The position numbers and the translations under genes were made by a program. From Edolisoma coerulescens (taxonomy: Eukaryota > Chordata > Aves > Passeriformes > Campephagidae), in NCBI GenBank assembly GCA_013397115.1, contig VWZW01002320.1, forward strand, positions 3,477,062-3,541,061: DNA of 64,000 nt. Reading direction: 5' to 3'. This document shows, piece by piece, positions 29,101 through 42,952 of this stretch. The notes beneath the pieces were generated by a model, which did no database searches, had not been told where the DNA came from, and worked only from the letters and a program-made list of their open reading frames with translations. The stretch's first letter is position 1. Each line of letters starts with the position of its first letter.

Positions 29101-32100
29101 CCCTGGCACAGGTACCACCACACAAACACCCACCCCCACAGCAGGCCAAAAGGCAGGGGCAGGAAGAAGCAGGTCTGAAGGACTGAGGAAAGAGCAAAAA
29201 GATGCCACAAGGTCCAGACCAGTGCCACACCAACATGGGTGGGGCTCCCTGGGAGCAACGAGAGACAAGCAGAACAGAGATGACATCCTGCAGGTGACAC
29301 AGGGCACCCATCCCACACAGCAGGAGGTGGACACTGAGGGAGAACTTCCATGCACATTTTCAGCTGATGCTGCCAGAGAGCAACAGGCAAACCAATCAGA
29401 GAATGATCACAAGTAAATGTTAATCTGGTAATAAAACAAAGAAGTGCTTCTAATCCAGAGAACTCGTAGAGCTGCACAAGGCAGGGGACCACACCAGGCA
29501 ACAGAGTGCAAGACAGCCTCTTCCTCTTGCAGTACAGAAACTACAACCATTTCAGGCACGGCCCAGACAGAAACTAAAATAAAAAACCAGGGATGCCATA
29601 AAACAGTACACAAGAGGTCTGCAAAAGATAGAGAGAACAGAAAGTGAAGAAATTATTAACAGAAGAAAACAAAGAAAGAACTATATAGGGCACCAAAATG
29701 TAAAGCATAGTTTATTTGTTCTTTTAAAACAGGTCATTACACGTGAGAAAGTTTCCCCAGTAGCACATATCCACAAACACAATTTCTTCATACACACTAA
29801 TCCCTGTGCAAACAACGACCTCACAGCCCCAGCCTGCTATTTTTACCGGTATAGAAACTGGTGTTTCCATAGAAGCCTGTGTGGCTTTTCAAGGCACCAT
29901 GAGCCGTATGAACGCAGAAGTGCCACTTTGCAACTACCACACCAAGATTGCCTTCATTTCTCAAAGCCAAGTTGTCATCCATAGATGAGAAAGTCCATTT
30001 TAGGTAGTATAGGAGCTGACACAGATCAAAGAGCCTCTGGTCCAACCACGAGCACCCTCCAGCCCAAGAGGGCTCACAGAAGTGAGAGAAATACACACAC
30101 TACACCAGGGTTTGTTCAATGCAAACAGACAAGATTTTGATGATGAGTGGGACTGCAACAGCAAACCCAAGAGTAATTAAATATGGCCACACATCACCTT
30201 TAAAATATTTCCATCAAGGTGAAGTAGGACCTACACTGAGGACAGAAGTTTGACAGGACAGCTCTTTGCAAACATGTGCAAGACTGTCTCATTTGCCATT
30301 ATCTCTTGATCACAAACCTCACTTTGGTGTGAAACACTGTACAGCTGGCCTGGGCAACTGCTCTCCTTTATGAAATGTCTGAAAACAATTTAGAAATAAA
30401 GAAACAAACGATAGCTGAAACACTTGTTACCACACAGCATCACCATGCAATGTCCCAGGGAAAAAAAACAAAACACATTTTTTACCCCCTATATCAGCAG
30501 GCAAGCAGCAGAATTTTGTAAAAGGACCAGTATTTTGGAAGAAGCAATGCCACAAGGGAAGAGCTGTCCCTAACAGCATCTAAGACAAAGTTCAGCAAGG
30601 CAAAGTTCATCAGTGAATCAACTGCCACATAAAACAGAGATAAACAATTAAAGAAGCAGGAGTTCAGCCTGCCACCCTAGCTGTGCCTGGCAGAAACCTA
30701 AGGAAGGGGAGGAAGAGTAATGCTGACAGTTCCTTCCAAAACAATCTGTTTCTTCATCTACAAGAGAACCTCCAATTTCATTGACCTCTTGCAATTGTCT
30801 TCCGTAAAGCTTCTTTTAGTCCAGTTTCACAATATCCTGTGTTCCCTACAGGTGTTTCCTTAGGGATTTTCACCCAAGTGTAACAGGTGGGTATGTACAT
30901 CTCAATTCCCTTCCTTTACTTCTAAGGATTATGTAAGTAAATTTAATTTCTTTAGGCATCCAGTAAAACTTAAAACTAGTAGTCCCTTGGTGATCTAGTC
31001 AAAGCGGGAGTGGGGCACAACAGCCAGGACTTACCAATTAAAAACAAAAGTTAGCCAATATTGAAGAAGTTTTTGGTGCTAACCACTAAAAACATACATT
31101 CTGTGCATACTGTAGAAATTGCTACCTTATGCGAGTACATTAATGCGACTAAAAAGCTTTTTCCCAGGAAACTCAGCTTTTCTTTTTCATAATACACACA
31201 TGGATTTCTGCTTCTTTTGTAAATAAAAAATTTTTTAAAACGCTAGAAACTTAACAAAAGCAGCTTTCACTATTACAAGTTAAGACCAAGCATATATTGG
31301 AGGAAAAGTTGTCATGTAGTTAGACTTACTTTTGGGAAAAGTTTAATGACAATCTAAATGATCAGTGGTACTCCATACAAGCTTAGATTGAAAATAATGT
31401 TTTAAGATGGTTCCTTTCAGACAGCTTAAGCCCTCACTGACACTCTCAAAACTACTTTTCAGCTTTTGATTTTGAAACACTTTCTCAGTGGATACTCAGT
31501 TTGATTTTAATAAAAGGTATTTAAAAAATAAACACAACATAAACCAATTTTTTTAAATATTCAGACATTTCTGCTGGTGCAAAATCAATTTTTATTAATT
31601 TCAGTAAGAAAAAGCAGAAGGAAAAAGAAAATCTGGTTGATCCTAACCTATATTTCAATCTTTCTTTTCCTGCCTTAGCCACCACCCAAGCTAGTTATCT
31701 GGTACACAGGCTTACCACTAGTCCCATGCCACTACTTTCCAAGAACTGCACTACCAAAAATTATGGCACTAAGACCACAGGCTTTTTGGACGGATGAGTC
31801 TCTTCTGGAGTGTCTTAATATTCCACCCAGAGCGCCAGACCTCATTTGTGCCTCTTGACTAGAGTTGAAGTTGTGGCCAGGGAGAAGTTGCAATGTACAG
31901 CCTCGCAACGCGAAGCCGGCTCCTTCTCCCACTCTGGATTCTTCCTGAAGCAAACGTTGCAACTGCATCTCTTAAGTATTCCCTAAACCCTCTGGTAATT
32001 CTGCAGTCTGTGCACCTTAGCTGCTTTGCTCTCTCTCAGGCAACTAGTAAGCTACTCCCTTGCTGCCTCTACCTTCAATTTCTCCTCCACATCTGGAGCA

Positions 32101-32766
32101 CGAATTCACAGACACAGCAAAAACGACAGGATTAGGAGTAATTCCACCAAGCAATCAGGAGAGGTCAAAGTGCTGGGCATCAGCTGTCACTCTCAGGCTG
32201 CACTGACACCGGAGCAGGAACCCACTGGGAGCTGATACCATCTACTGCCCCAAGCAGCTCCAGTCCACAGGGTCAAAGGCTCTCCAGTGATCAAAGGCAA
32301 AGCTTCAACAGAAATGCCTGACTGAGCCAACTGCATCACACCCGGAATTTTCCTAGCAGTTGATACCTATCTACTCAAAGCAAAATATGCCCTGCCATAG
32401 GCAAAGGCTGGAAAATGTCCTCTTCCTGGCTAATTTCATTCCATACTCCTAGTATTTTATGGATCTCCCTTCTCATAGACAATCATGGCGCATCACGTAT
32501 TAAGAATACATGCTTCACATCTTGAGTACAGCAGTTTATTCTGGTGCAAATGTTCCTTAAGGTGTCAGCTGTGGAACTGCATCCTCAAAGGCCTTTGTCC
32601 AGAAGTCCTCAAAACCCAAGTACTAACAGTGTCATACATGTGAAATTACTTTTTTTTGTAGTCCAATGACTACTTCCTTGAAGTAGAAAGCTAAAAATTT
32701 TGATAGCATCATTCGTGCACATCACCTGACAGTACTGTCTCTTTATTTGTGCCAGACTTCTGCATT

Positions 32767-33042
32767 TCACAGAATCACAGAATATGCTGAGTTGGAAGGG
32801 ACCCACAAGGATCCTCAAGTCCAGCTCCCGGCCCTGCAGAGTACCATTCCCAAGAGTCACACCAGGTGCCTGAGAGCACTGTCCAAGTGCTTCTCGAACT
32901 CTGTCAGGCTCAGTGCTGTGACCACTTCCCTGGGGGGCCTGTTCCAGTGCCCAACCAGAAAAGGTGAAAAATCTTTTTTCTAATATCCAACCTAAACCTC
33001 CCGACACAACTTCAGACCATTCCCTTGGGTCCTGGCTCATTA
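32767..33042 (-). mobile_element. CR1 LINE 3' fragment
   Basis: The plus strand begins cacagaatcacagaat and continues gagttggaagggaccc, ctgagagcactgtccaag, gaactctgtcaggctc and cctgttccagtgcccaac. This is the reverse complement of an avian CR1 3' end, so the element points to the minus strand, the same sense as TMEM131L. It is 5'-truncated at about 275 bp. Clear diagnostic words suggest a fairly young, well-preserved copy. Confidence 0.95.
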
Positions 33043-36000
33043 TGCTGCTTTAGCAAGCACCTAAACCTTCCAAATTTGCTACTGCCAGTTGTGGCAACCA
33101 AACTCACTGGGATGAAGGGACAGGGGGACAAAAACCCCCAAAAAACCCTCCAAATACAACAAAACCCTTTCTTGTCAACACCTGTCATTGACTGTTATGA
33201 AAGACATCCTTTCTACTGCTGACTTTCAAATGTAAGAAAAGGTTTTTAAGGAAACTTGAAGCTTTTTAATAGGCTAGTCCAAATATGCATGACTTTAATC
33301 CTGTCAAAGTCTGTGGCCTGAAGCAGTGCTCAAGTGTCTACTGTGCTGCATTTCTTATTTCAGAATCTGATCCAGAGAGACACAAAACAGCACGAGGCAA
33401 CCTGTGGAAGCATCCAAGCAATCAGAATAGCAGGAATCATAGGGTGGAAATCAAGGAGTTGATAATAACCTTCTTCGCACTCGGGGCAGCTGCAAACCCA
33501 TGAACCTACAAATCAACCTCTGAAATAGCTCTTCACAAAAATTGCTATTTTGACAGTGTCCTTTACGTCCATGCAAACTTCTCTATTCGTTGAAGCTAAA
33601 CCTAAGGCAGAAATGATAAGACCACATCCATAGCCCTTGTGCACTTGCCACAAGAACAGCAGCAAACCAAGAAGACCACCCCAAAACGAAGATCTTATGA
33701 TGCACATGCACAGGAAGTCAGTTAAAAGACTGTTAATACTTAACTGGTTTTGTTGTGTTTGGTTTTTTTAAAGTAGGTTAGCAAGCTCCCAGGGGAGCCC
33801 AGTAACCTAGAATTAAAAACTGAATAAAACAATGTTTTGGAAAGAGACTTTCTCCTTTATGCCCCAAGATGATGAACTCTCTATACTCCCTTCATCTCTG
33901 GGGAAATTTCTGATTTCTCTATCTCCTTTAACTTCTGCTTATACCCCCCTACATTAAGGTGCTTTGCTTCTAGGGGCTTCACATCAAATTACAGTAGCTT
34001 CAGCTGATTTCTCCGGGGCATGCAGTCAGACAATGAGATGAAGATTCTGCAAGCTTCAGGTTTTGCTGCTACAGGAAAAGGAAATCCCCATGATTTCACC
34101 ATATAGTAATAAAAGCCAAGGGAATGAAAATTAATCTGGAAATAAACTAATACATTCTAGTCTTTCTAAGGTACCTTTGCTGGGTCTTCTTCACAAAGCC
34201 TACACTGTAACATTCCTTCAGTACATAGAGCACACACAGGGCTATGTATGTGTTTACATAAAGCAGCAAACCAAAAGTTCAGAAGATGCACACAAGCCAG
34301 GATCTGTTTAGGCAAGTTTCCTGAAGCATTTCAGTATGACAATAGAAGGATGTTTCCACCACACAAGTGAACTTTTACAAAACTTTACTCCCAAAAAGCA
34401 AGTTCATTTTTGAAAATGAATAATTACTAGAAAAATCTTTAAGCATCTGAATGACCAAAAAAAACCCCCAGTCAAATCAGTTTTTCCTCTCCGAGTCTCA
34501 AGAACTAATTATTTTTCAATAATATTTGTATTATTACCATAGTAGCCAATTACCCCATCCACCTCCAGAGAAAAATAAGCAAGTAGATTTTTTTTTCCAC
34601 CTAACTTGCATCTCTCTGCTGACTAAGGAAAATCTCAGAAACAATCTTAAGCACAGCATCAGAGACTGCTGCCTTCTGACTACCTCTCAATAAAGCAAGC
34701 ATGCAGGTAATAAAGTTACGCAGTAAAAATTCTGCATCCAAACCATAATAGCTCCCAGATGAAAAAATCAGAAACTTCTGTATTTGTGCAGGGAAATGCA
34801 GCTTTCAATAGTTTACCCCTCTTTTCACAAGAGGGGGCAAAAAAAAAAAAACAACCCTCTGCAGGTAGGAATTGGGGCACTCAGGCAAGCACAAGTAATG
34901 AGCACCAGCTGTCAGCAGCCGCAGTAATTCTCACATCCTGTTTCCATACCATCTTTGTAATTCCCACGGAGATGAGGCACAGGAGCCTTAATGTGATGCT
35001 GGGTCCAGATGAGAAGGCTCCCAATAGGGCAGAAAGGGGAAAAGCCATGTGAAGGAGCATTGCAGTGCAGGGCAGACCCATCATAACCATCCTGCTCCTG
35101 CCCCCCGAGGGTTACTCCTTCTGCCAGCTCCCAGCAAGGCTTGTGTTTTATCAGATCTATTTGCTCTCAAACCTAAGCTAAGGGCAAAGACTGGAGATAA
35201 ATGGGAAAAGCATTTCTGGCTAACTGCAGCCATCGGAAAATGGTGCTGTTACACATGTTTATTTTAAGTCTCGTGATCTTTCTGGCTGGCATGGCACTGA
35301 AAGCTGCAACCACATTAACACATACCAGAGGAAGGAAGTGTTTCACTGGTAGATGTCCAAGCATTTTAACCTGGACGCTCAGAGGAAACAAAACGTGTAT
35401 TTAAAAAATAATCTGTGATGCTATTTACCCAACCCTTCAAAATACTAACAGAAACAGCAGAGTTGAGGCTACAGTTCCGAAGAGCATTATTATTTATCTG
35501 ATTTCAAGGCATAAGGGCAGAATATTTATTGTTCCACAGCAACACATTAATAAACCTTTGGCTTTAAATCTCCTTTACCTCCTTCCTTGTCCTGGCACAA
35601 ATTAACAAGACTATTTACATTTACAAATTTTGTAATGGAAAACTGTCCCCTGCCTTAAATAAATCAATTACAAAATATACAACAAAAAAGGATTAATAAA
35701 CAGATTTTTTTTTTGTGTGTGAAAGCAATGAGAAGCAAATTCATCTTAGAGACAGAATTAGGAGAAAGAGATGCAGGAAAGGTATTTTGTGCTTGCATAC
35801 ACTGAGCACAGGCTTTTCGGTTTTGCTAACAAATCAATATTAAGTTGAGAAAATTGTAAGCCACAAGTAATAAAAAACTATTTAACATGCAGGAGAAAAA
35901 GGTAATTTTTTAGTAGTATGCCCAGTTACACTTTGGTATTTCCTAAAGCAAAAACCAAAATGAGCTTCAATACTCTTGTTCCCATTTGAGTTTAGCTTAC

Positions 36001-36044
36001 CTTTGCTCTTGCGGATGCTCTTCCACATCCTCCTCCGAATCAGC
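36001..36044 (-). CDS. TMEM131L: TMEM131L exon 2 (acidic linker)
   Basis: This 44-nt exon has a good acceptor (pyrimidine-rich tract ending tttgccag) and a donor reading AAAG|gtaagc. In phase 0 it encodes ADSEEDVEEHPQEQ plus two bases of a codon. That split codon is completed as Ser by the next exon, giving ...EQSFS. The acidic DSEE..EE..QEQ pattern is as I remember it for mammalian TMEM131L just after the signal peptide. One other frame is also open, but only phase 0 joins the downstream exons in frame. Alone, so short an exon would be weak evidence; the correct phase and continuity with exon 3 carry the call. Confidence 0.8.
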
Positions 36045-37866
36045 CTGGCAAACAGAGAAAATACTGTGTAAGAATCTCAGAACTGCACGGTGCTACACTG
36101 GACATGTGTACCACTTTTAACTCCTTCACAGATGGATTCTCATATGACTTGTTTGCAAAACAAATTCAGAAATCTAAAATTCCTACAACTCCTTTATGAG
36201 TCAAGTAAGGTGGTTGATGGACATCCCATCTGAGGTTTCAGCTCATCTTGCAAAGATGAATGGTGACTTAACGTGGCTACTCCGCTGCTTTCTCCCAGAT
36301 GCTGACTGAACAGATTCTTTTTCCATCTATGCAGATGCTTCTATACAAAATCCACTCACACAGAATTTCAATCTAAAGCCATCAAGTGCCCTCAAACTAC
36401 AGGAGGACTGTTTCCTCCACTTTCAAATTATCTGCCCCGATCAGTAAACTTCAATAGCCAGTACCTGAGGAAATAGGATGCAGAATGCCTTGAAATGCAG
36501 ATCACCTGTCAACGCCAAAGGCAAAGTACCACATTCCAACTGGCACGGTGAGGTCCCAAACCCTGATCTTATCACTGATGAGCAGCACGTACAGAAAGCA
36601 GAGAGAGCAGAAGCACAGAACACATCATCTTAGCTCAGTTGCTGGACTCAGGTAATTTTCAAGACATGCAGCTGAACAGTGTCAGCTTGCAGTTCACCAC
36701 AAACCACTTTGAGCTGTCTACAGAAATGAACTCAAATGTTGGTTCAATGAGCTCCCTGCAGGAAATCCATTTAAAACAAGGAGGTAGCTACTCTGAACTG
36801 GCCAAGATCTCCAGGAAAGCTTTAGGTACAACTCAAAATGAAGTGTGTTACAGCCACTCAACCCCTGCTGATGAAACCAGGGACAACTTTAGGGAGATTA
36901 ACATTTTTCAGGAAGAGGTCACAGTCATCCTGCCAGGAACAGCTGGTGAATTTTCCCAGCTTCTACAGGTGATGGTTCTACAAGACACAACCTACAGACC
37001 TTAGCACTGAAAAGGTAAGGGGAAAAAATCTTTTAAAATTAAAAGACTGTACTTTCCACCACCCCTCCTACACGTTTCCCACATAAGCACAGAACAGGCC
37101 CCAAGCCACCAGCTTTGACTTCAGCTCCTATTTTCACCACATACTGGAAAAAAAACATCACCTGTAAACACTAAACATCTTTCTACAGGCTTCAGATGCT
37201 CAAGCAGATCAGGCAGCCCCACCTGCCTACTGAATGGGACAAATAGCAGGATTTCTAAAGACCTGAGCTTCATGAAGTAAGGAAAAATGACAAACACACT
37301 ATGGCAGCAAATACGGTTCATGTTAACATTAATGCGAATAAGTAACACTATTGTGCCGAAAATAATGACCTTATGGCTAATATTAATATAGACTTGCCAA
37401 AAGCTACCAGATGGATCTGAATTTCCATCTTTTTTCACAAGTAGCTCATACAAGAGAAGCAGCACAGCTTCCACCATAACATAACCAAATCTGGAACGAG
37501 ACCGTCAGGGAAGGACAGGTTAATTTGAGGACTTGACAATCTTTCTATACGCCTGCCCAGAGGTTGGCGACACCGCGCTAATTGTCCAGGATCTGCAGTA
37601 CACCACAAAGCTCTTCAGCACAGATCTACCTAGAGGTCCCAGCACCTGGCCCCCATGAAGACCCGGCCATCTCCTCTAGAGGCCTTGCTAAGCCTCGCTG
37701 TTAGACCCCACCAGGATGGCACGATACAAACCCATTATGTTTTCCAGCTTCTCCTAGCTCCTCTTGTACTTCTAGGACCTCAGTTCCAAGCAGAACTAGA
37801 GGACTCCTTATCCACCTTCTCCAGAAACAGCTCCTCTGCCACAGCCAGCTAGCAAGCTCTCCTCAT

Positions 37867-37901
37867 TTTAAATGGCTTAGTTCCTCCTTTAAATGGCTTA
37901 G
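37867..37901. repeat. Short tandem duplication, period 21 bp
   Basis: The 14-mer tttaaatggcttag occurs at 37867-37880 and again at 37888-37901, with pyrimidine-rich sequence between. Confidence 0.85.
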
Positions 37902-40029
37902 CATCTGCCAGGCATCAGAAACCTGGGTCTGTGTCATTACACTGTGCTCACCCTTAACACTAGCCACCTTACCATTTCTCCTCTTCACTTTTCCCCAAGC
38001 AACAAGGAAGCAAACTTCCCAACCTACTGTGCAGCCACAGCACATCTCAACTGTGCAAGGAAAAAAAAAATTAAAAATCACCCTCAACTCTGAACACACA
38101 CAGACCCCCCATGTCCAGCTTTCTCCTGTCTTCACTCCTGTGTGTGCCACAGGCTGCTCATACATGTAGGCTTACACTGAGGATTTACAAAATTAAAAAA
38201 AAAAAACCACCAAGAAAAAACTAGCATTCTCAAACTACAGGACTACAGGGGAAAGGAACACCTCCTGAAAGTTAAAATGCAGGTCCCAGTAGTCTATCCA
38301 TGAAAAGAAAAAAATCCCCTTCCTCCAAACCTTATCCTGAATATGGGGCAGGTGCTTATCTTGTGCTGGAAAGCCCTTGAAAGCACCCCTCTTGTGTCAC
38401 ACAAGTCTCAAGAGCCTGGGCTGACAGCTACTGCATAATCTGCATGGCCAACCAGCCCCAAGTCCTATCAGCACCATCCAGAAGCTCAGCCGGGAGTCTG
38501 GAGGAGCCTTTTAACAGCCCAAAGAGGAATATAATTCCCACCCCAAGTCTGTCTCAGACTTTCACACAAATTGTGTGTCTTCAGACAAACCCTGCTTTGA
38601 AGTAGGTGACACTGTACATTTAATTTGTGCACAGCTGATGGGATCATAATGACACACTGCAGTGCCACGTATCTCTGATGAATATATGTAAGATCAAGGT
38701 CTTCATCAGCTTTCAAAACCAGTAGAATAATTAACCTTATTAGCTCCTGAGCTGCACTGAAGAACAGAAACTGAAGACAAGTTGCTACTACTTGGGAGAA
38801 TGGAAAAAAAAAAAATCTTTCAGACCCAAGCAGAACCTTGTAAGTGAAAACCCAGGCAGCAGCTCTGTATTTGTCCAGTGTCTAGAACAACCATGATACA
38901 GTAAATACTGCAGTATCTTTCTCCAAAATTCAAGCACCTGAAACACTGTCACAGTAAAGTGAAACAAGAAGTCACTGTAACCTCCTTAGTATCTGCAAGC
39001 AAACAGAAACATTCACAAGGTGTTCCCCCAAATGAAACATCTCGCTCATCTCCTACACGTAACACACAGGAACAGTAGAAAACCCATCACATCAGTCAAA
39101 CACGGCACTGACACCAAAATAAAGCTTGGTATACACTGCCTTTGATGACTTACTGTCATTTTCAAATGTGATAACAAGAACTACAACTTAACCTTCATTA
39201 TGTCATTTTAAGGTAGCTCCTCCCTCTAAACTGAAAGGGCTGAAGGGAAGGTGCTCTGCAGGTACCCAACCCGCCTGCCCCTGCCTTCGGATGCTCCCAG
39301 TAACCACCTACAAGGTTTCTGACAGACAGAAACACGCAGCTATGACTCTCCGAGACCTCTTTTAAATGCTGTAGGCCATGAACAACAATTGTCATTTGTG
39401 CTTCTTTCATATACTCGTGGAAACAGCTGGCCTGATACCCTTACTGTGCTTTTCCTTGTCCTCTTTCCTCTCCTTTTCAGCACATATAAAACATAACTAA
39501 CTGCCTTTCAGCTTTGCACCGAAGCGCTACAACCTGGCTGTTAATATTTGGAGCTTTTTCAGCCTTTAGTGGTGAATGGCTTGGGTGTCAAGTCTTACAT
39601 AAAGGAGCTTTTCTCCCAAGCATTTTACTTAAGTAAGTATTAACAAGTTACAAACAAACATGCAAAACCACAAAATTATAAGGGGTCCAAATAAAAACCA
39701 CAGCTGCTCTAATCAAGTCTCTCGCACTCGAGGTTTTCCATGTCAAAAATCCTACTGGGTTTCAAAGAAAAACCCAGCTGCCCATCCCAGGGACATTTGC
39801 TTTAAAAGAGAGGTTAACGGCAAGGAGAAGGAGAGCAAGGTCAGTGGGTGCTCTGTGGTTACCCCACACTTCACACCACCTTCAACAAGGGAGAAGAAAT
39901 GGGCACAAGGGAATACAGCCACCACATCCGACTGGGAAAACCAGCTGGTCTCAGAGCTAAAAAGGGAATCCAGGAAGAAACATTAAAATGCTGGAGGAAG
40001 CAGCAGACCAGTGGAAGACAGTCAGCAGG

Positions 40030-40450
40030 CTAGATACAGCCAGCTCCCCCTCAGCCCCGGCGCATGAGCCGATGCACACCCTCACCAACTGCAATGCTCC
40101 GGGCACCCTTTGGGCTCGGCTGCGGAGCAAGAGCAGTAGGTGAGCCATCCCCAAACAGCTCTGCAGGCTTCAGAGGAAGCCGAAATCAAAAGCTCACAAG
40201 AACGAGTGGGGGTGAAAAAAGGAAAAGCACAAGTATGTGTAAGAGGGAAGCTGGGAGGGGGCATGCAAGAAGCACAAACAATGAAAGGGAAGCAAGAGGA
40301 AACAGAAGGTAGAACAACCAAGCGGGGTGGAGGCGCGGGGTCCCTGGGCGGCTGCGCTCCAGCATGCAAATTCATGCAGTTCACGTAGACAAAGCGATGC
40401 TGTGAAAGGCCTAGAAAGCAACTACAAATATTAAAACGTTTTGTTTCCCC
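40030..40450. promoter_or_regulatory. CpG-enriched patch in intron 1 with octamer motif
   Basis: Against a CpG-poor background this stretch has many CpG dinucleotides (ccccggcgcatgagccg, gctcggctgcgg, gaggcgcgggg, gggcggctgcgctcc). An ATGCAAAT octamer sits at 40364-40371. This could be an intronic enhancer or a minor alternative promoter. Minus-strand open frames here include one starting MGMAHLLLLLRS, which resembles a signal peptide but does not match the family. The function is inference only. Confidence 0.3.
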
Positions 40451-42952
40451 TCCCTCACCCCTTAACGCGATGTCTTTATTTGCTACATGCTCCTGGAACA
40501 AAAGCATGTGCAGGCAACCGGATGGCTGAATGGGTTACCAATCCATCCAACTTTCATCCTCAAATTCTGCAGGCAGCAAGGAATGCTCAAAACTGCTCTG
40601 TCACAGGCAGGCAGCTGATGATGCATGGAAAATAAGATAATAGTGTAAAGCCATGACAGAAAGAGAAAAACATCCATCAGACAGCACTGGTAACCCGCCA
40701 GAAAAAGGCTAAAGGGCTGGCAGACAGGGCAACCTAATCCATTTTCCTGCTGAGAGCGGTGGGAGGGAGATGCTTTGGCAGAGGAATATGCACAGTTCCT
40801 TCCCTGGATTTTTCACTTCTGCAGGTGAAATCCTCATTGGTGCCACACTCCCTCCAAAATAAGCAGGAAAAACAAAATCAAGGGGCCAGAACAATCCTAT
40901 TCCCAAGTCTTCACCGAGACCCATCTTCAAACACGGGAATGAAACAACTCTTGGATACTCCCTACCAAACAACATTTATTATCTACTCAAAAGCAAGGAA
41001 GTTCTTCCTCTTACTAGACCGCCACCATCACATCACCACTGCTGTGATATATGAACACTGGGCAACAACCCTCATCAAGCATTTAACCAAGAAAGTCTAT
41101 TCTTGCAAGAATTAGAACATGGAAAACCTCCTTGTAGCAGCAGTAGGTCAGACCATTTTTTTTAAGTGAAATATGATCAACAAGCAATAAACTTCTTGCA
41201 AGTTTCAGCATCTCTCTAACAAAGGGCAGTCAGATATTAACAGATGTAGCAATTTTCCAGATCTCAGGAACTGATGCTGGCTTCTCCACTGATGCCCCTC
41301 ACCAACCTGGAACAGTCACCCATGAGGGAAGCTATGCTGAAATGCCTTCAAGGACCTCGCAGACACTGCAGGGGATCGTGGCTGGATGGGCAACCCTCAA
41401 CTCCTCGGGCATCCAGGGAAGAGCCATGACCAGCCACTGCAGACCAGTGCCACCACTCCATAGAAGAGGGGTTGAAAGCGTCCCTCACTACATCTGCAGG
41501 GACTAAGGGAAGCCTCCTTTCCTCCTCACCAGATAACTGGAAAAGGTGGTTTCAAATGTGGCCACAGAGCCCAAGCCCAACAGGGGCTGGGTAAAGCCCA
41601 AGTCCACATGGAAACAAAAGATCAAGCAACAGGGTTGCGCCTGTAACCAAATTTTGGTCTTAAAATCAGTTTGAGGAACCCAGCCCCTTCTGCTCAGCTT
41701 GAGTAGTCACTGATGCATCAGATGCTGCTGCGGTCCTCAAGCTCAGAGGGGAAAACCATGCAAACCAGTCAATGCACCACTCGTACTCAGAGACTGGCTC
41801 ATCTGACTTTTAACCTCTTAAATCAGCAAGCCTATTGTGATTTACATCTCACTCTGTCACAACTGAAGCCAGAAGACTTTGTTTCTTTCCTGCATATCTA
41901 ACACAGCCTCTACAGAAATGATGCAGGAGCAGCAGCCTCAGCTTCGTCTTCACTGCTGCAAGGACTCAGCAAGACCATATGCTCAACTATGCCAAGTTCA
42001 TGGGTCATTCACGCCTGGTTTTTCCTTAGCCAAGCTAAAGCTTATTTTTATGAGGATGCTCAAGAACAAACCATTTTCCAAGAGGACCTAATCTTCTCAG
42101 GAAGTAAACATCACGTCATCATCACTCAATTGCAGCTTCGCTATGAGAAGCAACTATAAACGACTACATTACACAGTTCTACATCTAATGCATCTTAATG
42201 TCTTCAATGTAAAGAATGCAGACGCAAAAGGCTGAGTTCCCTAAGCATCTCTGCACAGCGACTCTACACCTTCTCTTAGCTACTACCACATCCGCACCAG
42301 GCAAAACCTCTATAGCACAATAAATGTATCTTATAAAATTATTCGGACATACAATAAACAATACTTTTATAACACCACAGTACAAAATGCTGGGTCCTGG
42401 TAAGCAGCATCAATTGTTAGCTAGCTAAGAAACAGCACTTCTGCTATTTTTCCTTACATTAACAGCTGTCAATGGCTGACCACTAAACAGAGAAGGATAT
42501 ATGGGCTTAAGGCAAATAAATTACCCACTCTTGCCCCTCATATAAGACGATGTCCCTAAGGACTGCTTCTTCCCGTTTATGAGCCTGGTGCCTTGAAGTC
42601 TAGAAGGCCCAGCTCAACATATGGCAGAGTCCGTCAGTGCGAGTTAAATGACTGCCTCAAATGCCATAAACTCCAGACCCCGCTTCCAGCGCCCCTCCTT
42701 GCTCACCAGCCCCACCGGGCATTATACCGTATTGGTTCCTCTCGCCAACACAGAATTTATCAAATCTTATTAGTGCCCAACGAAAGCGGCTAAACAAGAC
42801 CAAAAAACTGCGCTAGAACGAGAGGAACGGCACCATAAATGATGTGTCATTTGAGGGGGGAAAAATGGCTTCACCTGAGTAGGCCTGAGATATAAATATA
42901 TGCATATTCACGATAGGCACGTCTAGTGCGTTCTGAGCACAAATGCACTCGT

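Larger units (their letters stand above)
8680..36000. other. Intron 2 of TMEM131L (27.3 kb)
   Basis: A long intron separates the 44-nt exon 2 from exon 3. It contains CR1 fragments at about 14278 and 32767, a 27-bp tandem duplication at 17710, a CA/TA-rich microsatellite at 26055 and a GC-richer block at about 28.8-29.6 kb. Open frames of up to 201 codons (26059-26664 plus; 20264-20815 and 28923-29501 minus) have no family resemblance and look like chance. Confidence 0.75.

Noticed and set aside
28923..29501. 192-codon minus-strand frame rich in Cys, Leu and Trp
   Set aside because: It lies in a GC-rich intronic block with few chance stops; no splice context or recognisable motif.
33430..33480. 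Words gaatcatagggtggaaatcaagg resembling another CR1 end
   Set aside because: The match is short and diverged with no further CR1 sequence following.
41280..41530. GC-richer block possibly an old repeat
   Set aside because: No family could be recognised by eye.
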